From NCBI GenBank assembly GCA_023266165.1, contig JAHFRR010000018.1, positions 1-17,166 of the forward strand: DNA of 17,166 nt. Reading direction: 5' to 3'. The position numbers and the translations under genes were made by a program. The notes beneath the pieces are model-generated. The model was not told where the DNA came from and did no database searches. It was given only the letters and a program-made list of their open reading frames with translations. The stretch comes from Thiotrichales bacterium (GTDB lineage: Bacteria; Pseudomonadota; Gammaproteobacteria; Francisellales; CACEW01). This document shows, piece after piece, positions 1-7,171 of this stretch (position 1 is the stretch's first letter; every line of letters starts with the position of its first letter).

Positions 1-56
1 CGTATGGCTACGTACTTTGCATAAATCTCATTTTCGGCCGATATATTTGCTTCCAT
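1..56 (-). CDS. possible 5' end of a gene leaving the window (partial)
   Basis: On the minus strand an ATG at 56-54 opens a frame that stays open to the window edge (18 codons, beginning MEANISAENEIY). The only other nearby ATG or GTG frames close quickly. The predicted transcription start of the promoter at 63-90 falls at or within a base or two of this ATG, and no ribosome binding site is visible, so a real gene here would have a leaderless or nearly leaderless message. The fragment is too short to assign to a family. It could equally be non-coding RNA or chance. Confidence 0.3.
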   Translation of the reverse strand, partial: MEANISAENEIYAKYVAI

Positions 57-62
57 ACACTA

Positions 63-90
63 ATGATAACATGCCTTGCAGCCCTGTCAA
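63..90 (-). promoter_or_regulatory. strong sigma70-type promoter firing toward the left edge
   Basis: The minus strand has a perfect -35 (TTGACA, 85-90), a 16-bp spacer and a 5/6 -10 (TATCAT, 63-68). The -10 is directly preceded by TGT, which makes an extended -10. It lies just past the wzx stop, so the gene beyond the left edge probably has its own transcript. I see no hairpin plus U-tract terminator between wzx and this promoter. Confidence 0.6.
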
Positions 91-117
91 TCGTGTATTT
101 TATTTTTGCTAGACTCC

Positions 118-1353
118 TTAGTTTCGGCCAAGCATTATAAGCAACACACACCCAAGCAACGCATACATCACCACAAAATTTAAAAACCCTCCAATCAATC
201 CAAACTCTTTAGCCATTATAATACCCGTACATAATGCCAGGACATCTAAAATAATATTTGGCGCCATTAATTTTTTTGTTTTCTTTCCGGCAAAAGCTTT
301 TAATACAACGTACATCGAGCTGACAATATACAGCGAGAAAGCGCCATACATCCAGACAAGCATCCAAGAATAATGTGCATAATATGAGTTTGAAAAAAGC
401 TCAACCAAAAATCTTCCAAACACAGCAGCCACTCCAAGGGATATAAGAAAAAACAATATGACGATGACCATAATTCGGTTCAATTTTTTCATCGCTTCTT
501 TAGGATTCGCTTCATAAAGCTTGTAGAAGATAGGGGAGAAGTAAGAGAAAAAAAATGACTGAAATGCTGTCGGAATCATCATGGCCAAAGTGCCAAGAAT
601 AGCGAATATCGCAACGGCTGTTTTATCTACAAAAAAGTCTAGATACCATCGAGACGCCATCGTTCTAAACCAAATAAATCCGCTCATCACCACCAAAGGG
701 AAGCTGAATTCAAATAGTTCTCGTATAAAACTGAGGTCAAACTTCCAATGTACTTGAAGTAAAAGCTTATAACGCTGCCCTATTGCAGCAAATGGTGATA
801 AAAAAAATCCAACACATAACAAGCCGAAAATCCAGTCCATCTGCTGTAACTCAAAATAACGAAACCCAATTATAAGAAGCGACACGTTCAACAAAATTGC
901 CATGCTCGCTAAAAATAGCGCGCGTGCGCGCAAACGCATGGCTGTACAGATATACACAACTAACGTGTAGAAAATTTGAGACAAAAAATACAAATAAATA
1001 ATCCAAATAGTCTTTTTCCAAATCGGATCACTCAGAAAAGGATAAATAAGAATCGTCAAAAAAAAATACAAAAAAATAAAAATTCCATACAAAAATAGAA
1101 AAGAAACGATATGCTTATTCCGCTCTTCCTCATCTTTACAAGTAGAAGAAAAACGTAAAACGGCTTGATTAAGAGCATTAAAAGGTAGAGCTGCTAATAA
1201 CGCTACAACGCTCGTCATCAACGCATAATATCCATATAGTACAGGCGATAGATTGTGGGAAATCAGTTTCAACAAAATCAAGCTTCCAAATCCAGAAATT
1301 AATTGATTCGCAAGCACCAAAGACATCTCAACAGCATGTTTTCTTTTACTCAT
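118..1353 (-). CDS. wzx: Wzx-type O-antigen/polysaccharide flippase
   Basis: This 411-residue, very hydrophobic protein has about 12 predicted membrane segments (roughly residues 10-31, 40-60, 83-105, 112-137, 146-165, 170-190, 218-235, 251-275, 300-325, 333-350, 362-385 and 386-408). Its N-terminus is polar and its loops are short and basic, as in MOP-superfamily polysaccharide exporters. Family knowledge: Wzx flips undecaprenyl-PP-linked repeat units across the inner membrane. I chose the ATG at 1353 over an in-frame ATG at 1389. The shorter start begins MSKRKHAVEM, just before the first membrane helix, and overlaps the upstream glycosyltransferase by only 8 bp (ATGAGTAA), which is typical of translational coupling. 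It is the last gene of the colitose operon. The substrate cannot be read from the sequence. Wzx proteins diverge widely, so the call rests on topology and context. Confidence 0.85.
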   Translation of the reverse strand: MSKRKHAVEMSLVLANQLISGFGSLILLKLISHNLSPVLYGYYALMTSVVALLAALPFNALNQAVLRFSSTCKDEEERNKHIVSFLFLYGIFIFLYFFLTILIYPFLSDPIWKKTIWIIYLYFLSQIFYTLVVYICTAMRLRARALFLASMAILLNVSLLIIGFRYFELQQMDWIFGLLCVGFFLSPFAAIGQRYKLLLQVHWKFDLSFIRELFEFSFPLVVMSGFIWFRTMASRWYLDFFVDKTAVAIFAILGTLAMMIPTAFQSFFFSYFSPIFYKLYEANPKEAMKKLNRIMVIVILFFLISLGVAAVFGRFLVELFSNSYYAHYSWMLVWMYGAFSLYIVSSMYVVLKAFAGKKTKKLMAPNIILDVLALCTGIIMAKEFGLIGGFLNFVVMYALLGCVLLIMLGRN

Positions 1354-2257
1354 CGATGAGAGTCCAACTCTCAGGAAGAAAAATAACATCCTCTGTCTCT
1401 TCCGTTGTAAACCATCGCTTTGGTGAAATAACCATTTTATTTATATTTTTATTCATCATAGCTGCCCACCAACTAAAAGTACTATTCGCAATAATATTAT
1501 GAGCACATAAGCTCATGATATACTGGTGCTCATGCGCTGGGCCTGTCGCATCCACAAAAACAACCGGATAGTCAAATCGAAACTGCTCTTTTACCCAATT
1601 AATATCATCAGAAAAAACCAGAATCACAGAGATGCGCTCCCGCTCTGAAATTGCCTTAATACCATGCAAGTAATACTGCATAGATAATTGTGAGTAAATT
1701 TTTTTCTTGATATAATCACCTCGTCTCACATGAACCGAAACACTTCCGCTTTTTCTTGCTTGAGTAAAAAATTTTAAGTTATAGTCAGAGGTAGAAAAAT
1801 TTGGCAAAAAAATACTGTTCAATTGCACTTCACATGCTCGAAGAATTTCATGATTTTGAAAATAACCACTTAACAATACCTGTGCATCACTCCTCAATAT
1901 ACTTTCTTGGCAAACATCCGATTGAAATAAAATTTTAGGAATAAATCTAAAAAAAGGGAGGTTTGTCAATTTTTTATAGGCAACTTGTGTCCTATGTCTA
2001 GCATTTACAACCCCACACAATTCTCGCAGCACCCCTTTCAATGACTGCTCTGGCACAGAAAAATATGTCAGTCCATAAGAAAAATATCCCCCTTGCCCTT
2101 TGACAGGGTGGTAGCGTTTTAAAAAATATGAAGTATCTAAAATTAATATTCTATCATATTTTTTTGCCAACAACTTCGCGACAGCATATTGAAATTGCTG
2201 ATTCCCGAGTCCTCCAAAAAGATGCACGAGAAGATAACGTGTCGAGAGATTTCCCAT
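1346..2257 (-). CDS. GT11-family glycosyltransferase, candidate colitosyl- or fucosyltransferase
   Basis: This 303-residue protein has the family-11 alpha-1,2-fucosyltransferase signatures in order: GGLGNQQFQYA (residues 15-25), HVRRGDY (176-182), FSDD (215-218) and NSTFSWWAA (258-266). Family knowledge: GT11 enzymes use GDP-L-fucose, and colitosyltransferases such as E. coli O55 WbgN also belong here. The gene sits directly downstream of the colitose pathway, so I infer GDP-L-colitose as donor. The frame could extend upstream to 2416, but that would overlap colD and add about 53 non-homologous residues ahead of the nucleotide-binding motif. The ATG at 2257 puts GGLGNQ near the N-terminus, as in the family. 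A weak GGATAA lies upstream of it. Fucose as donor cannot be excluded without biochemistry. Confidence 0.88.
   Translation of the reverse strand: MGNLSTRYLLVHLFGGLGNQQFQYAVAKLLAKKYDRILILDTSYFLKRYHPVKGQGGYFSYGLTYFSVPEQSLKGVLRELCGVVNARHRTQVAYKKLTNLPFFRFIPKILFQSDVCQESILRSDAQVLLSGYFQNHEILRACEVQLNSIFLPNFSTSDYNLKFFTQARKSGSVSVHVRRGDYIKKKIYSQLSMQYYLHGIKAISERERISVILVFSDDINWVKEQFRFDYPVVFVDATGPAHEHQYIMSLCAHNIIANSTFSWWAAMMNKNINKMVISPKRWFTTEETEDVIFLPESWTLIDE
1357..1373 (-). repeat. 7-bp-stem hairpin just upstream of the wzx start
   Basis: A perfect inverted repeat (TGAGAGT, 3-nt loop, ACTCTCA) lies 3 nt upstream of the wzx ATG, inside the last codons of the GT11 gene. The only purine-rich element near the wzx start (GGA) falls in the loop and stem. 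The hairpin could mask wzx initiation until ribosomes translating the upstream gene open it. Confidence 0.5.
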
Positions 2258-2300
2258 ATACTTTATCCAATGGATTTCAAATAAATTAAATAAAAACCCA

Positions 2301-3467
2301 TTACAATGTGCCCAATACACAGTGCAAGCTATCAAGCTCTTTTCGAATATCGATAGGGTGATTCCCAATAAAGAATCCTGCATCATGAACACGTTCAGCG
2401 TGAAAATGATCGCCATATTTTCTATAAGATAAGTGTTTAATGACGGGTTGCCTTAAAAAATTCCCTGAAATAATAGGTCTTGTTTCAATACCTTTTTCAG
2501 CCAATTTCTTTAGAATATCCGAGCGGTTGAGTTGACTGCTTTCTTTGAGTATCATTGAAAAGCCAAACCAAGAGCTGCTCCCTATCTCTTTCTGAATGAC
2601 AAAATCATTACTCTCACTCAAAAGACTGACAAAGTGCTCCGCATTTTGACGACGTATGCGCAAAAAGTTAGGTAACTTAGTTAACTGTTCAACACCAATC
2701 GCCCCTGACATCTCTAAAGGCCTTAGATTATATCCTGGCAAAATAAAGTTAAATTTCTCATAGAACTCATCTTCAGATTTTTTATGTAATTCACTTTCTG
2801 TGGGTAACTGTCGAGTCCACCCATGCGCTCGTAAACACAAAAGAATATGGTAGAGCTCCTCATTATCCGTTACAACCATACCCCCTTCCATCGTGGAAAT
2901 ATGATGAGAGAAAAAACAACTGAAAGTACCGCACACGCCATAGGTGCCAACATGTTTCCCTTCTATAACAGCACCCATTGATTCACAATTGTCTTCTATT
3001 AAATAGAGCCCATGCTTTTCGCATATTGCCTTTATTCTTGGCAAATCTGCAGGGTTTCCCAGAATACTGGGGACAAAAATCGCTTTCGTCTGAGGTGTTA
3101 TCGCTCTCTGGATATGCTCAACACTGATATTCAAGCTCTCTAAATCAATATCAACAAAAACAAGACGCATACCATACTGGGAGACTGGGTAGTATGTCGT
3201 TGACCAGGAGAGGGATGGGACGATAATTTCATCTCCCGACTTAAGCGGATTATTTTTTTTAAACGTTAACGCTCCAATTGCAAGCAAATTCGCCGAAGAA
3301 CCTGAGTTCACCATAACAGCATATCGAGCTCCAAAATACTGCGCAAACATACACTCAAATCGGGAGACTTCTTCTCCCATCGTATAATGCCCGCTTTTGA
3401 TGACTCGCTCAATAGCCTGAATCTCTTTTTCATCCCAACTTGAAATCGCTAAAGGTAAACCAATCAT
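2301..3467 (-). CDS. colD: GDP-4-keto-6-deoxy-D-mannose 3-dehydratase (ColD)
   Basis: This 388-residue protein is a DegT/DnrJ/EryC1-fold PLP enzyme in which the usual Schiff-base lysine is replaced by histidine (SHHISTMEGG). Counting from the ATG at 3467, that histidine is residue 188, the number of the catalytic His in E. coli ColD. Other segments match ColD as I recall it: an MVNSGSSANLL-like phosphate-binding region, GDEIIVP, SWSTTYYP, EDNCESMGA, RAHGWTR, LPGYNLRPLEMSGAIG, SSWFGFS and GNFL. Known reaction: PLP- and glutamate-dependent removal of the C3 hydroxyl from GDP-4-keto-6-deoxymannose, giving GDP-4-keto-3,6-dideoxymannose. The start at 3467 rather than 3485 is supported by matching ColD length and numbering and by the AAGGG upstream. 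The spacing is 23 bp from the ColC-like gene and 43 bp to the GT11 gene. The Lys-to-His change argues against an aminotransferase such as perosamine synthase. Confidence 0.94.
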   Translation of the reverse strand: MIGLPLAISSWDEKEIQAIERVIKSGHYTMGEEVSRFECMFAQYFGARYAVMVNSGSSANLLAIGALTFKKNNPLKSGDEIIVPSLSWSTTYYPVSQYGMRLVFVDIDLESLNISVEHIQRAITPQTKAIFVPSILGNPADLPRIKAICEKHGLYLIEDNCESMGAVIEGKHVGTYGVCGTFSCFFSHHISTMEGGMVVTDNEELYHILLCLRAHGWTRQLPTESELHKKSEDEFYEKFNFILPGYNLRPLEMSGAIGVEQLTKLPNFLRIRRQNAEHFVSLLSESNDFVIQKEIGSSSWFGFSMILKESSQLNRSDILKKLAEKGIETRPIISGNFLRQPVIKHLSYRKYGDHFHAERVHDAGFFIGNHPIDIRKELDSLHCVLGTL

Positions 3468-3490
3468 TTTATCTACGCCCTTCATTTTTA

Positions 3491-4426
3491 TTATAAAAAT
3501 AAATTATGTTTAATCGCATACTGATACACTCGTTGCATCCCTTCCTGCAGCGAAACCTTGGGTGCCCAACCTAAAGCCTGAATTTTAGAAGTATCAACCA
3601 GCTTCTGCCTCATACCTGAAGGCCTATCTAAGTTATACGTAAAACCACCCTGATACCTAACGACAGTCGCTGCAAAATGATAATACTCTTCGATAGAATA
3701 ATCCAGACCTACACCAATGTTCATAAGAGAAGGCAAAGACTCATAGGAAACCAATGCCATTAAGAGGGCTGCAACTAGATCTCCTACATACAAGAACTCG
3801 CGCCTTGCTTTCCCATCACCCCAGATCTCAACGCAGGCTTGCCTTTGAGATTTTGCCTGATGAAGTTTGCGAATAACCGCAGGGACTAAATGGGCATCAG
3901 TCAAATTAAAATCATCATATTCACCGTATATATTACATGGAATCATCACCTTGTAATCAATATTCATCTGAGATTTGAGATATTTACAATATAGCATTCC
4001 AGCTAATTTTGAGAAAGCATACCCCTCATTGGTAGGCTCAAGCTCCCCTGTCAATAAATCTGTTTCCTTTAAAACTTCACGCCCACGAGGATACATACAC
4101 GAACTGCCTAAATAAATGAGCTTTCGAATTCCTGTCAAGTGCGCCGCATGAATCATATTGTAATTTATTTCTAGATTCTCAGAGAAAAAACCAACGGGAT
4201 CCCTGATATTTGCGGCAATCCCCCCCACTTTTGCAGCAAGATGATACACAAAATCAGGCTTCTCAACTGCCAAGTAAGTCAATACAGCTTTTTTTTCGGA
4301 TAAATCGAGCTCAGCGCGTGAGGGTGACAAAACATGATAAGCCCCTTCCCTGGATAAAGCTTCTCTAAGCGCACGGCCCACCATCCCAGAGCCTCCAGTA
4401 ATCAGAATCTTAGATACTTTTGGCAT
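3491..4426 (-). CDS. colC: GDP-L-colitose synthase / GDP-L-fucose synthase homologue (ColC-like)
   Basis: This 311-residue extended SDR has an N-terminal Rossmann motif (TGGSGMVG, residues 10-17), SSCMYP (108-113), the catalytic pair Tyr136/Lys140 (YAFSK), and PCNIYG followed by His179 and Arg186. These correspond to the Ser/Cys/Tyr/Lys/His/Arg set of E. coli GDP-fucose synthase (Fcl). Family knowledge: Fcl and ColC are homologous bifunctional C5 (C3/C5) epimerase and C4 reductase enzymes using NADPH. Because colD is adjacent, GDP-L-colitose is the likelier product. The C-terminal half (EIWGDG, RREFLYVGDL, DYSIEEYY) resembles my memory of fucose-synthase-like proteins in colitose clusters. 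The ATG at 4426 is chosen because it places the Rossmann strand at the N-terminus. It overlaps gmd by 17 bp and has a GGAG/GAAG-rich stretch upstream. Longer starts at 4447 or 4468 are possible. Substrate choice cannot be proven from sequence. Confidence 0.85.
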   Translation of the reverse strand: MPKVSKILITGGSGMVGRALREALSREGAYHVLSPSRAELDLSEKKAVLTYLAVEKPDFVYHLAAKVGGIAANIRDPVGFFSENLEINYNMIHAAHLTGIRKLIYLGSSCMYPRGREVLKETDLLTGELEPTNEGYAFSKLAGMLYCKYLKSQMNIDYKVMIPCNIYGEYDDFNLTDAHLVPAVIRKLHQAKSQRQACVEIWGDGKARREFLYVGDLVAALLMALVSYESLPSLMNIGVGLDYSIEEYYHFAATVVRYQGGFTYNLDRPSGMRQKLVDTSKIQALGWAPKVSLQEGMQRVYQYAIKHNLFL

Positions 4427-5462
4427 GTTCAGCTTCTTCTCCACCATAGTCCTCATACTGCAAATCATACGTAACCATGAGTTTGATGAGCGTTCTTAAA
4501 TCTGTTTTAGCGCTCCATCCCAGCTCTTTTTGCGCAAGGGATGCATCCCCCCAGAGCAGGTCAACTTCAGCCGGACGAAAATAGCGTGGATCAACCTCAA
4601 CTAACACAGCACCCGTTGCTTTACAAATACCTTTCTCGTTCTCACCTTGCCCTTCCCAACGAATCTCTACCCCCGTTTCTGCAAAAGCCATCTCGACAAA
4701 CTGACGCACAGCATAAGTCTTGCCTGTCGCAATGACGTAATCCTTAGGTTGGTCTTGTTGCAGCATCAACCACATTGCCTCCACATAATCTTTGGCATAA
4801 CCCCAGTCCCGTTGAGCGTCGAGATTGCCCAGTTTGAGCACTTTCTGCTTCCCCTGAGAAATCCTTGCAGCCGCTTGGGTAATTTTTTTAGTCACGAACG
4901 TTTCCCCTCGACGTGGCGACTCATGATTAAACAAAATCCCATTACACGCATACAGTCCATACGCTTCACGATAATTCACCGTAATCCAATAAGCATAAAG
5001 CTTCGCTGCACCATAAGGCGACTTTGGATAAAAAGGGGTTTTTTCCGACTGCGGTGCCGTCTCAGGCACCCCCCCAAACAACTCTGAAGTCGATGCTTGA
5101 TAAAATCGCGTTTTCACTCCAGAATCACGAATCGCATCCAGCAAGCGAATCGTACCTACTGCATCCACTTCAGCTGTATACTCAGGTACCTCAAAAGAAA
5201 CTCCCACATGGGATTGGGCCCCCAAATTATAAATCTCATCAGGCTGAATCTGTGTGAGTAGCCGGTGAAGATTACTGGAATCTGTTAAGTCACCGTGGTA
5301 GGTAAAAAGCTTTTCATGATTAAAAATATGTTCTATTCGAGCTGTCGTAAAAACCGAAGAACGTCGCAAAATTGCATGCACCTCATAGCCCTTCTGCAGC
5401 AAAAACTCTGCCAAATATGACCCATCCTGGCCTGTAATACCTGTCACAAAAGCTTTTTTCAT
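4410..5462 (-). CDS. gmd: GDP-mannose 4,6-dehydratase
   Basis: This 350-residue enzyme carries the Gmd signatures: GITGQDGSY (residues 8-16) for NADP(H), an RRSS stretch (33-36), NLGAQSHV (79-86), STSELFG (124-130), catalytic Tyr150/Lys154 in SPYGAAK, NHESPRRG, and the C-terminal DPRYFRPAEVD region. It converts GDP-D-mannose to GDP-4-keto-6-deoxy-D-mannose in the cytoplasm, the common precursor of fucose, colitose, rhamnose and perosamine. Here it feeds colD and the ColC-like enzyme. It starts 22 bp downstream of the ugd stop and its 3' end overlaps the next gene, so co-transcription is very likely. No GDP-mannose synthesis genes (manB/manC) are in the window, so GDP-mannose must come from elsewhere. 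Confidence 0.97.
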   Translation of the reverse strand: MKKAFVTGITGQDGSYLAEFLLQKGYEVHAILRRSSVFTTARIEHIFNHEKLFTYHGDLTDSSNLHRLLTQIQPDEIYNLGAQSHVGVSFEVPEYTAEVDAVGTIRLLDAIRDSGVKTRFYQASTSELFGGVPETAPQSEKTPFYPKSPYGAAKLYAYWITVNYREAYGLYACNGILFNHESPRRGETFVTKKITQAAARISQGKQKVLKLGNLDAQRDWGYAKDYVEAMWLMLQQDQPKDYVIATGKTYAVRQFVEMAFAETGVEIRWEGQGENEKGICKATGAVLVEVDPRYFRPAEVDLLWGDASLAQKELGWSAKTDLRTLIKLMVTYDLQYEDYGGEEAEHAKSI

Positions 5463-5484
5463 TTCTACCTATTCTCTCAAGATA

Positions 5485-6813
5485 CTAATTTCGGCCAATA
5501 CTGTAATAACGCAAGCCAAGCCCTTTCAACAGCTCAGGTTCATATAAATTTCGACCATCAAAAATCGCTCGATCTTTGAGTTTTGTTGCTAACAATAAAA
5601 AATCAGGGCTTCTAAATACCATCCACTCAGTAAAGATAATTAACCCATCCGCCCCATCTAACACTGCTTCAGGAGAGTTCGAAAGTATGTATTGATGCAC
5701 GTGATCCTTTTTATATATGAGATCAAAATTTTTCATTCCTTCAGGGTCATACGCTTGAATTTTTGCTCCAGCTTTCCACAATTCTTCAATAACCACACGG
5801 CTTGAGGCGTCTCGAACATCGTCTGTATTGGGTTTAAAAGAGAGCCCCCAAATCGCAAATATTTTATGCTGAACATCCCCATGATAGTGAGCCAGCACCT
5901 TTTCAAATAAAATATGCTTCTGAGATTCATTCACTTCGTGAACAGCACGCAAAATATTAGCTGGATGATCGTATGTTTCTGCAATATGACGGAGCGCCTG
6001 AATATCTTTAGGAAAGCAAGAACCCCCATAACCACAACCAGGATAGATAAAAGAAAAACCAATTCGAGGGTCAGAGCCAATTCCCAATCGCACTTTTTCA
6101 ATGTCAGCCCCCACACACTCTGCAATTTGACTCATCTCATTCATGAAAGAAATTTTAGTTGCTAGCATCGCGTTAGCCACATATTTTGTCATTTCTGCAG
6201 AACGTTCGTCCATCACCAATAATTTATCATGATTTCGATTAAAAGGGCGGTAGAGCCTCTTGAGTGTTTCAACTGCTTTTTCTGAGCTTGATCCAATCAC
6301 AATTCGATCAGGTCTCATGCAATCACTAATGGCCACTCCTTCTTTTAAAAATTCAGGGTTAGAAACAACATCAAAAAGCATGTTCAGACCTCTTTTTTTT
6401 GTAGCTTTTAAAATAGCCTGACTGACATTATCTGTTGTACCCACAGGAACGGTTGATTTATTCACAACAACTTTATACCCATTCAGGTGGGAACCAATAG
6501 TCTCTGCAACCTCTAGAACATAACGCAAATCAGCGGAACCATCCTCCTCAGGCGGCGTGCCAACAGCAATAAAAATCACCTCTGCAGTTTCAACACCAGT
6601 TTTTGACTCTGTTGTAAAAAAAATCCGCTTTGTTTCTAAATTCTCACGCAACATATCAGAAAGCCCAGGCTCATAAATCGGGCTCTCCCCCCGAATAAGC
6701 TGCTTTACTCGCGCAACATCCACATCAATGCAAGTGACATGATTTCCCATCTGAGCTAAGCAAACACTCGTGACCAGCCCCACATACCCAGAGCCAAAGA
6801 TCGTAACACGCAT
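5485..6813 (-). CDS. ugd: UDP-glucose 6-dehydrogenase
   Basis: This 442-residue enzyme oxidises UDP-glucose to UDP-glucuronate with two NAD+. The Rossmann motif GSGYVGL (residues 7-13) opens the protein. TVPVGTT (121-127), NPEFLKEG (152-159) and the catalytic cysteine Cys266 in GCGYGGSCFPKD (259-270) follow. Lys210 and Lys220 lie in the central helix. The length fits the bacterial single-chain family. The ATG at 6813 is preferred over an upstream in-frame start at 6864: it sits at the Rossmann strand and has a GGGAGAGAG ribosome-binding stretch. One nucleotide separates it from the stop codon of the truncated dehydrogenase remnant upstream (TAAGATG), so translation may be coupled. Its product can be epimerised to UDP-GalA by the enzyme encoded at 16122-17132. 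Confidence 0.96.
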   Translation of the reverse strand: MRVTIFGSGYVGLVTSVCLAQMGNHVTCIDVDVARVKQLIRGESPIYEPGLSDMLRENLETKRIFFTTESKTGVETAEVIFIAVGTPPEEDGSADLRYVLEVAETIGSHLNGYKVVVNKSTVPVGTTDNVSQAILKATKKRGLNMLFDVVSNPEFLKEGVAISDCMRPDRIVIGSSSEKAVETLKRLYRPFNRNHDKLLVMDERSAEMTKYVANAMLATKISFMNEMSQIAECVGADIEKVRLGIGSDPRIGFSFIYPGCGYGGSCFPKDIQALRHIAETYDHPANILRAVHEVNESQKHILFEKVLAHYHGDVQHKIFAIWGLSFKPNTDDVRDASSRVVIEELWKAGAKIQAYDPEGMKNFDLIYKKDHVHQYILSNSPEAVLDGADGLIIFTEWMVFRSPDFLLLATKLKDRAIFDGRNLYEPELLKGLGLRYYSIGRN

Positions 6814-6814
6814 C

Positions 6815-7063
6815 TTATCTCTCTCCCAACTCGAAACCCACAAACATTGGCTGCTGCCACCCAAAAGAACATAGGGTCAACAAAATACTCGCTTTCTTGA
6901 ACTGCCCGGGGCCTATCTCTCGCATTAAATCCACGCCCTGTTTCAACTCTTCAATCCGCTTAAGGTTGATATCAAAGCTAATGACAGAAAACTTTTTCCC
7001 GAAAGCCACAGCCATGGGCAAGCCCACGTAGCCTAGGCCAATCACTGCAATTTTCCGATCCAT
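6815..7063 (-). pseudogene. 5' remnant of a TviB/WbpO-type UDP-HexNAc 6-dehydrogenase
   Basis: The first ~50 codons (MDRKIAVIGLGYVGLPMAVA, then FGKKFSVISFDIN and KRIEELKQG) are the N-terminal Rossmann unit of the nucleotide-sugar dehydrogenase family that includes Vi-antigen TviB and WbpO. These are distinct from Ugd and normally about 420-430 residues. After about residue 52 the similarity stops and the frame runs ~30 codons through unrelated sequence to a TAA one base before the ugd ATG. This shows a large 3' deletion or replacement. A purine-rich stretch precedes the ATG at 7063, so the 82-residue leftover may still be translated. Without a catalytic domain it cannot be an active dehydrogenase. 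An alternative TTG start at 7081 exists. Confidence 0.85.
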
Positions 7064-7096
7064 CACTCTCAGCCCCAACAAAAATCCTCAGGCCAT

Positions 7097-7124
7097 TTTA
7101 TCGAGCCTAGCGCATTGAATACAA
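7097..7124 (-). promoter_or_regulatory. candidate promoter of the polysaccharide operon
   Basis: The minus strand has TTGTAT (7119-7124), a 16-bp spacer and GATAAA (7097-7102), about 34 bp upstream of the ATG of the dehydrogenase remnant. Both boxes are 4/6. No better match lies in the 108-bp gap after the AAA-ATPase gene. It would drive the remnant, ugd and the colitose genes. Confidence 0.35.
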
Positions 7125-7171
7125 GTGCGCACAGGGGGATTTTGAAAAATGTGATGATGGAGAATTAAAAT

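Noticed and set aside
118..131. Nearly the same 14 bases at the ends of wzx and ugd (both encode GRN then stop)
   Set aside because: A 12-13 base match at two gene ends is too short to claim duplication or a recombination site, and the flanks do not match.
2301..3467. Perosamine synthase or other sugar aminotransferase for the DegT-fold gene
   Set aside because: The Schiff-base lysine is replaced by His188 and the flanking blocks match ColD dehydratase.
4541..5257. Three overlapping plus-strand ORFs (64-146 codons) opposite gmd
   Set aside because: They are antisense to a highly conserved gmd coding frame, lack ribosome binding sites, and their translations are low-complexity with no family resemblance.
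5733..6165. Small ORFs on both strands within ugd
   Set aside because: They fall inside the conserved Ugd frame, which includes the catalytic Cys region.
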